From contig NC_135256.1 in NCBI RefSeq assembly GCF_964204865.1, positions 21,480,703-21,544,702 on the forward strand: DNA of 64,000 nt, read 5' to 3'. The notes beneath the pieces are model-generated. The model was not told the DNA's origin. It made no database searches and saw only the letters and a program-made list of their open reading frames with translations. Positions 37,295-49,103 of the stretch are shown piece after piece. A program made the translations under genes and the position numbers. Every line of letters starts with the position of its first letter. Position 1 is the stretch's first letter. The DNA comes from Styela clava (lineage: Eukaryota > Chordata > Ascidiacea > Stolidobranchia > Styelidae).

Positions 37295-39175
37295 GATTCC
37301 GATCGTAATTTCAACCGCGCACTGACGTCATTGAATACTCCTTTAATCGTAAAATCATGTTTTTCAAAACAAATCTTTTAGCGAATAAGAATCACCCAAT
37401 CTTACGATTTCACACATCCTTTTAAACGGCATTACTGGAGTAGTATTGTTAATTCTGAGACCAAAGTGCTATTGCTATGGCAACTGTAAAAATAGTTTGA
37501 GTGATTATGTTATTGTCAGGTTGCTTTATTATCTTGCTTTATTATCTATATTACCACGGCCAGCACCATTTTTGAGTATTGTTGTTTTTTCATAAATATC
37601 TTATAACATCGCTTTTTATAAAATAGCTTCAGTATAAATCAAAAATGTGTTTCTGTGGTACCCCACTCTCTTTTCAAGCGACCCCACTTTTCAAAATATG
37701 AAATTTTGTAAAATCTCGCTACCCAAGGATATGCTCAAATACTAAAATGCATGTGTTACTTTTATGGCCCCAAAATTAAATGACTAATATAAAACAATCA
37801 TTTTTACATAACATCTATTTCCTCAAAAGTTAACTCAAAGTGAGGAAGCTGCGCTCGTTTGCCCTCAGCGAGGTTTTGAAATCGTGGCGTGGATTTACAT
37901 GAGAAAATAAATGCTGCCAAGGTTTTAAGCTGTGATACTCCCTACATATACAATTACTATTGAGCAACACTTCAATACCAAATATAAATTGAATTTACTA
38001 AAAAATAAAATTAGTAACTTGTAGGTTTTTGTTGAAAAAACAAGCGACAGAAAAATATATTCGGGCGACCCAGTTTTGGGCCGAGACCTATCATAGATTG
38101 GGAAACACTGATATATAGTATGCAATTGACTGAAACGGATCAGCAAACATACTATGTGATACGTAAAAAAAATATTTTACCGATGAAGTAACGGTAAAAA
38201 ACTTAATTGGAAAAAGGGTTCATTGTATTCGGCAGACATGCGTGCAGGATCCAACTTTTCAATTTCTCGTTCTCTAAAATATTTGAAAATTTAACTCCAA
38301 TATTCTCTAATATATTGTAATAACATCAGTTGCTATTCACAAAGCACAAATAATTTTCGAATTCCAATCCAAATTGAATATATTCTGATCTCGCAGCTGA
38401 TTTTCCTTACTTGAAATCATAGCGTTGTAAATATTATTGGCCCTGAACTTGGTTGGATAGTTTCCAACGAAATACCCCCCCACAACAAGAAATAACTTCA
38501 CTTCGCTCATTTTAGATATCATGAAGGCCCTTGGGGTTCCCCAGTGGCCAACTCTATCTATATATATATATAATGAGAAATTTTCCCAAAACATCTTGCT
38601 TTGTGCAATCCCCTTAAAATTATATTTGTTTCCTTTGTGGAGTTGTTTGAGCTATTTCGAGTCTCATGTCAACCGCTACCGGATATCTCTGTCGTCAGGA
38701 TAAACTTGTATATAGCTCTCAGTGCGTCAGTGGTCATTACCAAAATTTCTGTCAGAACTTTTTTCAACTTTTAGTTGAGATGTGGCGACCTTGCTTTGAA
38801 CAAATTTGTGTAAAATAGGAAATTGAGTTGCATAGGTATTGGACATATATCTGTTATTGATTTGCTTAGATTGCTGGCTCTTTGTTCGCCACAAAATAAC
38901 TTGATATTGCCACACTAAGTTTGGGCGACTTTTTGGATGCGGCAAAGTGCCAAGTTCGGCACCGACGAAGCGCGCTAACAACTTTGTTAACAAACTCAAG
39001 TTCGTTTTTGCGGTTCCATAATCACTACAATGAACATAGCTCATCAATTTTCCAAACTTCTAGATTCTAGATTAGAACAATCAAAGCCGAGCTGCAAAAT
39101 ATTAACATAATTCAAAAATGAGATAACTATATTGTATAAAATATCACTTATTTCATTCCAAAAAGTAAACAACTT
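37295..39175 (+). repeat. Unit 2 of the 1884-bp tandem duplication
   Basis: Same sequence as 35411-37294, ending three bases short of a full unit before unique DNA resumes with CACCGTT. The near identity means the duplication is very recent, has been homogenised, or is an assembly artefact from collapsed haplotypes. Confidence 0.95.
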
Positions 39176-39277
39176 CACCGTTAAATTAACCGTCGGACGA
39201 ATTGAGCATTTCAAATATTTGCAGATATATATATAAATACAAAACAGTAATAAAAATATGACTTGAATGAGTCAAAA

Positions 39278-42200
39278 TCACAGTGTCTGTTGTTCATATA
39301 TTTTTTTCACCGACGACTCCCATCGTTTTTTCATAATTTTCCATTCTGATAACATTCTTGATCCAGAGGATTTATACTTTTTATCATTTCCGACGTGAAA
39401 CAACATTACCTCGTTGCGAGGTGTTCTTCTTTCAACCATTTGCTTAATATTAGTGTCTTTGAAGTTTAACTTTTCTCGCAGAATACCTGTATGAATGCAT
39501 TGCAGCAATAAATATATATAATAAATAAATAAATGTTAAAATCCACTCAATTGAATCACCTATTTTCAACAATCTGATGTCTTGGTATTACTTATTAAAT
39601 AGTATATTCTATACTTGGAACATGTGGAATGTTTATTCAAACAAATCAAGATACCGAGTTTGATTAAATGCAACCCATGAATATATGCGAAAAGTTAGGT
39701 ATAAGCAGTATGCAAGACGCCGTTACCAAAAGCACAAATTTTATAATTATTTCTAGCCTAATTATTAACTGATAATGATGATGATCTAATCTTATTGTAT
39801 GATAATTGAAGATTCCGCTCGTTCAAACAGCTTCGTCCAGAGCAGATGTACGAGGTGACAACATGAGATTGTGTTTATTGTGAGATAACAAGGATAAATA
39901 AAACTGAAAAGTGGACAGATCAGCAAAAATGAGTTATCAGTGTTTGCAAAACAGCCCCAAAATATATGCAGTTTCAGGTAAACGAAATATTGATGTTTGA
40001 AATTATTTTTGCGACTTTTACTAGGGTATCAAATTATTCGCATGTAATGCATTGATTAAAGATTTCTACTTGTTCAGACTAATTAGATCATACCTGTCAA
40101 CAAGACATCTTCCAGAAAGAAATCACTAAAGTCTGTTATTTCTGATAAGCAGTAAATCCCTTTCATCAAACGTGGAGAAAGAGTCCATAAACCACCATGG
40201 CAAAATGTTGGAAAATAATCTCCCGAATATTGCTCAATTGTCAATGCCCTATAAGAAAATGTCGCTATTTACAACTTTGTCAATAATTACAATAATCCGT
40301 AACGTAGCGAGCGAGCTACTATGTGGGATATAACCTTTGTTATATGAAATTGCTAATGAGTGGAGCTGTCTCATCCCAAAATGTCCTCAACCGGGACCCA
40401 AGATCGGAAACAACCAGCAACGCCCATGTCCTAATTTTCAGGGAAACGAAATTATAACGTTGAAACCCAGAACTAAAAGTTCTAATTAGCAAAGAGACAG
40501 TCGGACTAATGGTTTTTGTATTAATCGGTTAGTTAATTATCTGTTTGACACAGCTGCAAACTTTCTACTATATTTATAACAGTTTTTTCTCGAAGACAGA
40601 TTGCAATGCCGAGAAATAGCTTGTATGTGAATTCCTCGGGGTTACAGAACCAAAACGCCACTGGATGCATGTGCTGTTAGTGTAAAAGTGAGCAAGAAAA
40701 GAAAGCAATAACTTAAGCTCATACGGACAAAACAGATTATATATTGAGTCCCCAAAGCAGTACTGGTGAAGGTAACAATTATTGTATAGACATCCCCATA
40801 CTATGAAATGAATGACAACTAGGTGTCGCTGCTCGATAACCAGTACTGGTTTTCAGCGTCTCCATCCACTCTGTAAATACTATCCTTATCTTATTCTGCT
40901 CGTATATATGTTGCGTATTTTCAGTATTGGTGGAAAAATAAATTACTGATTACTGAAGCGTGCGCAGGGAAAGGAGTATTGCTATTCAGTATAGTATAGC
41001 ATCACCATAAATATTCACAATTCTGAAAAAAACAAATCGCATCCTTTTCCAGTATCTACTTAGTGCGCAAGAATTCAGTAAAACATTTGTTATACTAGGT
41101 TTCTTAAAAAAGAAGTTTTGCATTTTAATTTCACCGAACGTTTTTGAGAAAGAATAATGCACTTACCATTTGGTTTCTTCTCTGTGTGGTTTTCCATCGT
41201 GAAGGAGTTTTAATCCACAATATACCTTCTTTTGATAATCCGGGTCAGTAGTAACGTTAGCATCAATGAAATATTGCATTCGAGGTAAATTGACCAGGCA
41301 ATCATCATCCGTCATAGTAACAAATTTAACGTTCAACTCTTGTTCTAGAATCCATCGGAAAGTCGACAACACCTTAATTCAAAGTATATGCACAAGCTTA
41401 GAGTTCAGACTATTTATGTAAAAGATGCCTCACCATGAAATCAATATATCCGTCATTTCATGGATTTATTATTACTTATCGATTTTAATCGGTAAGTATG
41501 TTGATAGGTATCTGTCTGTTTGTTTGTTTGTCTGTCTGTTTGTCTGTCTGTCTGTTAGATGCATGCGATATCTCACGAAAGCAAAATTGAATCTGCTCCA
41601 GATTTTGCAAGTGCATTCATCATATGTCGGACCAGAAGCCTATTGATTTTGGATGAATTATGTCGTATAATTAGCGGGTTATTAATGAATTAGTGATTGG
41701 ACACAAGGTGTCACTATGGAGCAAGAGCGCTGTTTTGGGGGATCCCCTAACTTTCGGTCGATAAGTCTTCGGTCTCTGACCGATATTCTCGTTTCATATT
41801 TTATTGGTGTTATCTTGGTGCCGACTATCAAAAAATACCTGCCGAAATATAATCAACCAAAAATACCAAATTTACTGTTCGACAAGAATCAACAAATGGT
41901 AAATTGCAGAACGCAGCCTCGTGGTAGCACTATATTCTGAACGATTAGACCGCGGTGGTTCTCAAACAGTGGGGCGCGCCACACAAGGGGGGCGTAGACA
42001 ATCTTTTGAGGGGGCGTGAATTAAAAATAAAAATATTTGCTACTAAATCTTGATGAAGCATTTGAAAACATGCTCAAAACTTTCCATTTATTTCATTATT
42101 TATCTTCCATCCACGTATTTTCAACTTGTTTTGAAATAAAACATACTTTCGCCCCAGTATATATCTGTTATTTGTAGCTTATTGTTATAGCTAGTTATTT

Positions 42201-43347
42201 TTAAGGTGGGGAGCGAGACTTGGCAAATTATGAAACGGGGGCGCGGCCTCAAAAGTTTGAGAACCACTGAATTAGTCCTGTGGAATTTAAGACCAAACGG
42301 AGAATGGCTATTAGTGTACTCCATTACACTGTTTTGTAAGAGATACCAATAAATCCAAACTATCCCAATAGATCCTTCTTAATATATTTTAGGATAATAT
42401 CTTTTAATATATATCCAATAATAAAAGTTTGTTATGTCTCCGCTGAATGACTTTAGATAAAGTTCATGGAAACTCGAACTATGGCCCATAAGGTATATAT
42501 ATATATGTAGGCTACATTATCTATATATGATTGTTTGTCATACCTTGATAGGAAGAGCATGATATTCATCAAGAAAATTGCATTGTAGAATGTCGCCAAA
42601 TTTCTGATTTTCTTTTCGCAAGTTAATATTTACTGTTTCGTCATTCGTTTTTCCTATCACGAACAACACAAATATACCATATTTATTAGAATTAGATGAA
42701 GATCCCCATGTATTACGAACAGATATTCTGTTTTCTTCGTAAGATGGAGCACTTTTCACAACAAATAACATCCATATTTCTTGGGTGGTCTTTTGTTGCC
42801 GAAGTAATTTTTGCGGAAAATGAAGTCCAGAGGTTCCACAATAAGGTGCCGGGTCCGACTTTGGCAACATTGCAGTATACCTTTTTGGTAAGACGTGAAA
42901 TCTTCGTGAAGTAAAATGCCGAGGTAGAGCTGGCTTTAAAGAACTTGCTATTTTTCCAATATGGCAGGTAAACGAACTTCCTTTCATAGGATTGGAGTCT
43001 GCAGGACTTTCATCCATGTTTTCATGCGGTTCTCTAATCCAAGGTTTAGGCCACTGAGTACTTTTAGGCCATTTTGCTACCCGTATGTTGCCGTCCCTAA
43101 TTAAAACTTGATGTTTCTTCGTAATCTTCTCCAACCTCGGAACGGTTACAAGGTAACCTAAAGCGTTAGGTGTCGGCGTGATCGGTCCATTGTTTACATT
43201 TCTTGACATCAAATTAATGTTCTGCAACGTTGTTGTCGGAACTGAACTCGTTGCGAGAAGCAGCACAAATATTGCTCCAAAAGTAATTCCGAATAGAATG
43301 GATAAAAAGTTTTTGAGTTTGGATGCTCCCGAAGAATAAACACGCAT
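39278..43347 (-). CDS. Beta-1,3-glycosyltransferase (GT31 family)
   Basis: Golgi-type beta-1,3-galactosyl- or N-acetylglucosaminyltransferase, predicted to extend glycans on secretory proteins or lipids. Four minus-strand exons, 42544-43347, 41167-41372, 40094-40248 and 39278-39486, join to 457 residues with matched phases 0, 2 and 1. It is type II: a short cytosolic tail, membrane anchor about residues 13-35, then a long stem. Catalytic domain landmarks are VRNTWG (210-215), TDDDC with the metal-binding DxD at 290-292, and EDVLLTG (EDV at 383-385), all in GT31 order. The stem to about residue 188 is longer than in many family members. The first intron carries a dispersed repeat and a hAT element. 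Whether the acceptor is Gal or GlcNAc cannot be told from these motifs, so no symbol is given. Confidence 0.88.
41467..41794 (+). repeat. Dispersed TCTG-tract repeat, copy A
   Basis: Lies in the first intron of the glycosyltransferase. It has an ATCGATTTTAATCGGTAAG start, a (TCTG)n-like tract, GATATCTCACGAAAGCAA.ATTGAATCTGCTCC, then GGTGTCACTATGGAG and CGGTCTCTGACCGATATTCTCG. Its inverted relative is at 52498-52796. Confidence 0.65.
41953..42269. mobile_element. Non-autonomous hAT element in a glycosyltransferase intron
   Basis: Left end GGTGGTTCTCAAACAGTGGGG and right end TTTGAGAACCACTG are inverted copies. The interior is about 300 bp with GGGGGCG-rich ends and no ORF. Flanking octamers GATTAGAC and AATTAGTC match at 6 of 8 positions, consistent with a decayed 8-bp target duplication. 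The same family is at 54753-55073. Confidence 0.75.
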
Positions 43348-43910
43348 TTTGTATTAACACAGATAGCATAACTAAAAGATTGATGCCATTTATCAAAATT
43401 ATGAAACACTAAAAAATTCATTAAAAACAGAAAATAATAAATCTGAGCTGTGGGTACCTCACTGAAATTGACCTCTTGCTCATCGAAAGCCATCATAGGC
43501 GATGAAAATTGTCTGACTGAGTTCTGGTATTGCCTGTACAATACGGCCCGTAACTTTTGTGATATATCCTTCAAGTAATTGTCTCAACCTTTTGGATGCC
43601 AAGCTCAACTTAAAATGTCAGCGGTCTACTTCATAGAAAAGGCTATGCGTGACGACTGAAAGCTGTGTTGTATACGCTCTCAATTACTTCCTGGACGCAA
43701 CGCTTTCAGTAGGAAAAAAATATTAAAACAGCAATTCAAGATAACTCTAATGAATGAACAATGCTACACAGTACACACTCGAAAAATCAAACTGAAAAGC
43801 TCCATATTTCACAAACTGCCAACTGGCGATATCATTAGCCCCGGGGCAATTATCATTGCATTGCCAGACACAATGAACGACATCCCTTTCATTGTTTGAA
43901 ATTAGCAGCA

Positions 43911-44252
43911 CCTGGAAAGGAACAAGTTTCTGAACTATCATGTGAAACTTTAATAGTTTAATTCTTCATAAGTCTTGTTGTCGTCAAATTATATAGAAAC
44001 AACACCTTTTATAGATGATATGACAACATCTTTAACAACAAATAGTTCTTTACAAATCCCTTTATATTGATATTCAGAAGCCTGTACTTATTCATTAAAA
44101 TTAAGAAAAGCAGACTTAGTACAGTTGTATACTACAGCCAACTTACCTAATGAACTCTCAACAGACCGGCATTCAACGATAAGTTTTCGCAAGTACATAT
44201 CTAGGTTCCGCACACACAGATGCCAAGGGTCTGTTGTCATTCGGAAGAACAC
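43911..44252 (-). other. Candidate exon pair upstream of the glycosyltransferase
   Basis: The minus strand at 44147-44252 lies between a TTTCAG acceptor and a GTAAGT donor and is open for 35 codons (it includes DPWHLCVRNLDMYLRKL). A TTTCCAG acceptor at 43911 follows, and the phase-matched continuation ends after a few codons. It could be a 5' untranslated exon pair, part of an unseen gene, or chance; I do not recognise the peptide. Confidence 0.2.
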
Positions 44253-44649
44253 CTGAAATATATTGTATTTTAATGTAACGTCGACAACAAACTTTACTTA
44301 TCTATTTTTGATATTAAGTTTATGTATGTCGTACATGTAATATAATATTCTCGTTACGAAACTGATTTGGAAATATTGTATCAAGTTTTTTTTTCCGTGA
44401 ATTTTCAATGTTATACAGGCAAATATTTACTATTTGATTATCCGAATTAATTTCGTAATATTATTGCAAGAAATTTGTAAAAAACGTCATCAAAATTGCT
44501 TCATTCAATCAAAAGTGACTTGGTCGAATGCCATTACCTTCAACACCAGCGAGCGGTAAATATATATAAATTTATACAACATGCATGTTTGGCCAATAAT
44601 CAGTAAGATCTTGCATTTATCCTGCACAATACATAAACATCCTTGCTGC

Positions 44650-45057
44650 CAGTGTTCCCTCTAAGGTGTGCGCGTGTGCGCGCGCACACAGCTTTCAGAG
44701 GTTGCGCACACGCATAGATTTACTGCGCACAGACGTTTCGATGTAATGTAACAATGTTCTTTTTTCACCCTTTATTTGAATTCAAATAAAACCATCTGTT
44801 ACAATCAATTTCATTTATTATTTTCCATGTATGTTCATTGTTATCTACTGATAACATATAGCTCCCCGTTAAAGCATTCACAATCTATAGAAAAACTTAT
44901 TGAATAACCAAAATTTTCTTAATAAGCCCACTTATTACGCGGTTAGAACGCCAAAATTTCTACATTGGTTTTTGCACAAATGTTATTCATTTCCAAAAAA
45001 GTGCGCACACACCAAAATTTCTGCGCACACATACTACAAAAATTAGAGGGAACATTG
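44650..45057. mobile_element. Complete non-autonomous hAT element with perfect target duplication
   Basis: 408 bp. Ends CAGTGTTCCCTCTAA and, inverted, CAATGTTCCCTCTAA. The octamer CTTGCTGC is present on both sides (44642-44649 and 45058-45065), a perfect 8-bp target duplication as expected for hAT transposition. Subterminal regions are rich in GTGCGCACAC-type hexamers on both sides, probably transposase-binding repeats. No ORF. Confidence 0.92.
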
Positions 45058-45065
45058 CTTGCTGC

Positions 45066-46276
45066 CAAGGATATTAATATTCTTATGCTGTAGAACAAAA
45101 TTAATAAACCTAATAACAGTAATAGAATTTATTTTGGTATGATACAAATAAGTAAGTCAATGCATTGTAGATTGAAATTGCTGCTTTTCTCAAGAAAATA
45201 TTGAATAAATTTAAAGATTAAATAATAAAAAAATGAAAATGATATAAATAGGGCCACCAACAAGTACATCCATATTTAAAAGGATTGCAAGAGAAATGAA
45301 AATGCAACCAAAATATAATGAGATACCAAGTCAATGCCAAAATACCCCAATGTAGATATTTGCATCGTCGTTTACAAAATTTCAAGGAAATTATCCAAAT
45401 TCTCATCTTGGTGAATATTTTGATTTGATGATGAATTGGTTTGGTAAATTTTTTGCGTATATAAATTTGCATCATATCATATAAACATGCCAAGAAATAT
45501 TCTTGCAATTTTATAAAGATATTTTTCTTTCGCTCTTTAACATCGGAATCGGTTGATATAATTACTCAAGGTTAAATAATTTATGGGAACAGGCATGTAT
45601 GTATGATAAGTGAGCCATACATTTAATTGTATTCAATTTCTTATTTTTATTCAGGGGGCGGTATGATAAAAGAATGGAAAATTAATTGAGCAACCCCAAA
45701 CAGTGATGGGCATGATATGAGGTGGAATCGCGATGAGGCAGTTGAGTTTAGGCATCTGTAGATGAAGTATAAACTAAAACGAGAAACAAAATGAGGTTTA
45801 AATTAGAAACAACTTGTAGTAAACAACATTTTATATTCTGAAGGTTTGAATTGATTTTTTGAGGTTTAAAGTCTATGAAGATTATTTTGACTTTGAGATT
45901 TAGTTGTGGTGTTTTAACGTAATGCATATTTTCTAAAAAGTAGGGTATATGTAACGATTTAATGTGCGTTCAGACGTTGCTTTATATATATGGTAAAGTT
46001 TCACAAATTTCGCAAAAACACTTTATGTATATATATTGAGGTTTCATCGACCATCATTTTGAGAAGTGAGTATTCTATGAACATAACATTCGAACACTGG
46101 TCCCATTGACAATCGTGGTCTGATATTACTGTAAATATTTCTTTATGCATATACCTTTACAATGTCCGAGCAATTTTACATATATAACCTTTTGTTCAAT
46201 GACATGTTGATTGAATAGAGAAGTAAACTATCCAAAATTGAATTGCATACCATTTGGAAGTTAGCGCACAACACAA
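45066..46276. other. Intergenic downstream of the NXPE gene
   Basis: AT-rich. The 96-codon minus-strand ORF at 45218-45508 is of low complexity and has no recognised domain. Confidence 0.5.
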
Positions 46277-48260
46277 TCAAATTTTGCAAAGGGCCGATTG
46301 AAATATATCAGCATACAATAATTGTTCCATGCCATTTGGGTGTATGAATTGATTCTTAAGTACTGCAGCAGCATCCCACATGCTTAAAAAGGTAACGTTC
46401 TTCATTTCGCTGAATTCATTTCGTAAAATTACTTCAAAACGATAACTTAACCAGTCACTTGGTATGACAGGCTTGGTTTCAGTATGAGTGTGAAACCCTT
46501 TGACGAATATTCGAATGCCTGGAATTCTTTTCAGGATATGAAGGAAACCCGTCTTAATAACTCTAATTCTACGAATTAGTATTCTGGGCGAGAAAACTTG
46601 GAAGTGAAATCCTATGGTGAAAAGTATTACAATTTTATTGCCGGTACTTTGAATTTTGTCAAGTGTATCAGTGATATACGGTCGGGTAATTGGTGGGCCT
46701 GGATTTCTTAAAGGTGGGCCGTGCGAATTATAATATAATGTTATGTTATGTAGTTTGTTAATTGCTATTCTGGAGCAAGACCATGATCCTTTTATCTTGT
46801 CAAGAATTTCTTCCGCCCTAAACTTTTTTCGATAAAATTCATACCAAAGTCTTATTGTTGAATCCCCAACAAAATACACTGATGTGTTTGTTAAACACTT
46901 TATCATGGATTGTGTGTGGTATTGGGAATTGTAACAAGTCAGTGACTTCCATTTAGTCTTCTCAATAAATCCAGTTGGCGCACTTGGATTCAGGCTGCTC
47001 TCATACTCTTTATCACAACGTCCTTTTCTGTCTTTTTTCATCAAGTTCTTGCTATCATCAACTAAAATCTGCCTATTGCCATTATGAATACGAATATTCC
47101 AATTTCGGTGGGGATCATAGAACGAGTTATTCTCTACATCTGAGATTATATTCACTTCCCTCTTGTCATTGACTTGCCAAACCATTTCATTACATTCACC
47201 CGAAGGCGGTTTAACGCAATACCAAGGTTCTCCATTTTTAGCATTGGAATAGTTGCATAGTTGATTGATGCTGTGAAATAAAAAAAAATTTTTTATGTAA
47301 TTTTGAATAAAAAATGAATACTACTGATAATAAATCGAAAATCTGCATAAAATTTTGTAAATACTGACGTTGAGCGCATAAAGATTCGGTAATTTCTATT
47401 GGAAATAATGTATTAATGTAATGTAATGATTTTAAAACGAAATATTTTTTGTCTTGCTATATGAACCTGTCGCAACGTATATTATTTATCTAAGAATTTT
47501 AAGAGGTGATTCGCATATATATATTTATATATATATATTATATACTCGTTATTTGTTATTCTCAAACATAGATCGACATAAAATTGAAATACCTGTATTC
47601 GTTTCCAAATTCCATTGCACAGATAGATGATTCATTTTGGCCGTTGGAGTCAACGAAATTAGTTTTGTATCTCACGCCACCAGTTGTATCTGTTGTGTTT
47701 CGCATCAGAAAAAGCACGCTCTCGCTCGGATGCATCAAATGGACATGAAGGTTGGACTTTCCCGGCCACAACAAGAGACATTGAATTAAATATACACCGT
47801 TCATTTGGTCATCAATCGCGCATGATATTCCGTCTTTGGCCTTGCCTTCGGGGCGTAAAACGGCTCTGAAGTAATCGCCACCATACGGCTTTTGAATACC
47901 TTCATAGTCCTTTGCTACTAGTGTGACCTTTAAAATATCACCTAGAAAATAGTTGTCGCTTTGAAATAAAAGTTCAGTTGTATTTGCACAAGTGCTTCTC
48001 TGAAACTTAACAAGTCTTTCTTCGCTTATAGAGAACTCCAAAGAAGTTAACTCTGGGAATAAATCAATCCAAGTTGAAGGTTTGGTTGCTTCCACGCCAC
48101 CATTCATGTTGGTCTTGTATGTGTCAATGGATAAGATATCATTTCTGAATCGTGAATTGAATACCGATATGGGATGAACGCGATATCGATTTAGTGAATA
48201 CACTACCATACACGCGATAAGAAATATCAAATAATATTTGAAAATTTGTTTCACGGGCAT
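46277..48260 (-). CDS. NXPE family protein (neurexophilin/PC-esterase type)
   Basis: Two minus-strand exons, 47593-48260 and 46277-47270, join (TAC AG|C ATC) to 553 residues, the usual length for NXPE proteins. An N-terminal signal anchor lies at about 6-26. The lumenal neurexophilin-like domain follows, with GGDYFRAVL and cysteines around residue 150-175, then LCNYSN..GEPWYC and CVKPPSGEC. The C-terminal PC-esterase-like domain carries VYFVGDSTIRLWYEF, with the GDS block at 358-360, and ends with an HPNG-containing stretch where the family keeps its second catalytic block. Human NXPE1 has been linked to sialic-acid O-acetylation; whether this protein has that activity is inference. NXPE members are often multi-copy in invertebrate chordates; only one is seen here. 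No paralogue-level symbol is justified. Confidence 0.88.
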
Positions 48261-48439
48261 TGCAAAAACTAATTTTATTTACTATGTCATGAAAAAAAAA
48301 TGAAAAAATGTATTGTAAGTAAAGTGGAAATGGTAATATTTAGGAGTTCGTAACAAATAGAGACGTATTTGTGTATGCGAATATACTACAAAAAAATATA
48401 TAACTAAGTGATTCAAGAGTCTTGCTGCACACTAACACA

Positions 48440-48495
48440 AATATATTTCTGTAACGTTTCGTCTGACCAAGGTCAGACTTCTTCAGACATACATA
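48440..48495 (-). ncRNA. Hammerhead-ribozyme-like motif in the Penelope terminal repeat
   Basis: On the minus strand: CTGAAGA (48480-48486), a hairpin with stem GTCTGA/TCAGAC and loop CCTTGG, GAAA (48457-48460), then the self-complementary ACGT and TACAG. This follows the type I hammerhead order CUGANGA, stem II, GAAA, stem III, cleavage site, with a minimal palindromic stem III as known for Penelope-associated hammerheads. One additional A lies between the CUGANGA box and stem II, so activity is uncertain. Confidence 0.45.
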
Positions 48496-48700
48496 GTTCA
48501 ACTACAACAAGAAAAGCGGTTACATACATATTTAATCAATCAGTATAGGAGTATGGGAGTTACGGATGTTAAATAATCAATAAAATCAGTGAATTCTTGA
48601 TTAAATAACAGCGGGTGACTGAAATGAGATGACATTGATGAGATCTCTCTCTTTGTTTTATATTGAACAATTGAAGTCCAAATTAAACAATGGTCTTATG

Positions 48701-48806
48701 TGATTCAAGAGTTTTGCTGCACACTAACACAAATATATTTCTGTAACGACGAAACGTTACGGAAATATATTTGTGTTAGTGTGCAGCAAGACTCTTGAAT
48801 TACTTA
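48701..48806. repeat. Near-perfect 100-bp palindrome of Penelope terminal repeat
   Basis: The left arm runs ATTCAAGAGT..TGCTGCACAC and AACACAAATATATTTCTGTAACG, and the right arm is its inverse. The arms meet at ACGAAACGTT with essentially no spacer. It is a head-to-head junction of two copies of the sequence that leads into the hammerhead-like motif, but without the CTGANGA box. Confidence 0.85.
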
Positions 48807-48814
48807 GGATATTT

Positions 48815-48917
48815 ATCTTTACTCTTGCTACAGCATCCTTGCATTATATGCATACGGATCCGCCGACACAAAAGCATAGAAGAAGGATAAGTAGTTAGTC
48901 TCGCAGAAACCAAATCA
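48815..48917. repeat. Penelope-associated direct repeat, 3' copy
   Basis: About 103 bp that recurs nearly identically at 50410-50515 on the other side of the coding region (only a few substitutions, such as CGGATCC versus CGATCC). It is taken to be a pseudo-LTR. Confidence 0.8.
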
Positions 48918-49103
48918 TTAAACAATGGTGTTTCGTGTTTCTCAGCATTGAATGATGCTGACCAGAAAAGTCGTCTTTGAGTCAGTTATAATATATTTAT
49001 TGTTTGTCTGTTGACGACATATCTGGCATGCATGATTCAACCTTGAAAATAACATTAAGTACAAAGGATGAGTTACACAATGAATGAAAGATTAGTAATT
49101 GCT

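Noticed and set aside
36041..39047. Pairs of identical ORFs (73, 85, 60 and 106 codons) 1884 bp apart
   Set aside because: They look conserved only because the whole 1884 bp is duplicated. There is no domain, splice context or excess of silent changes.
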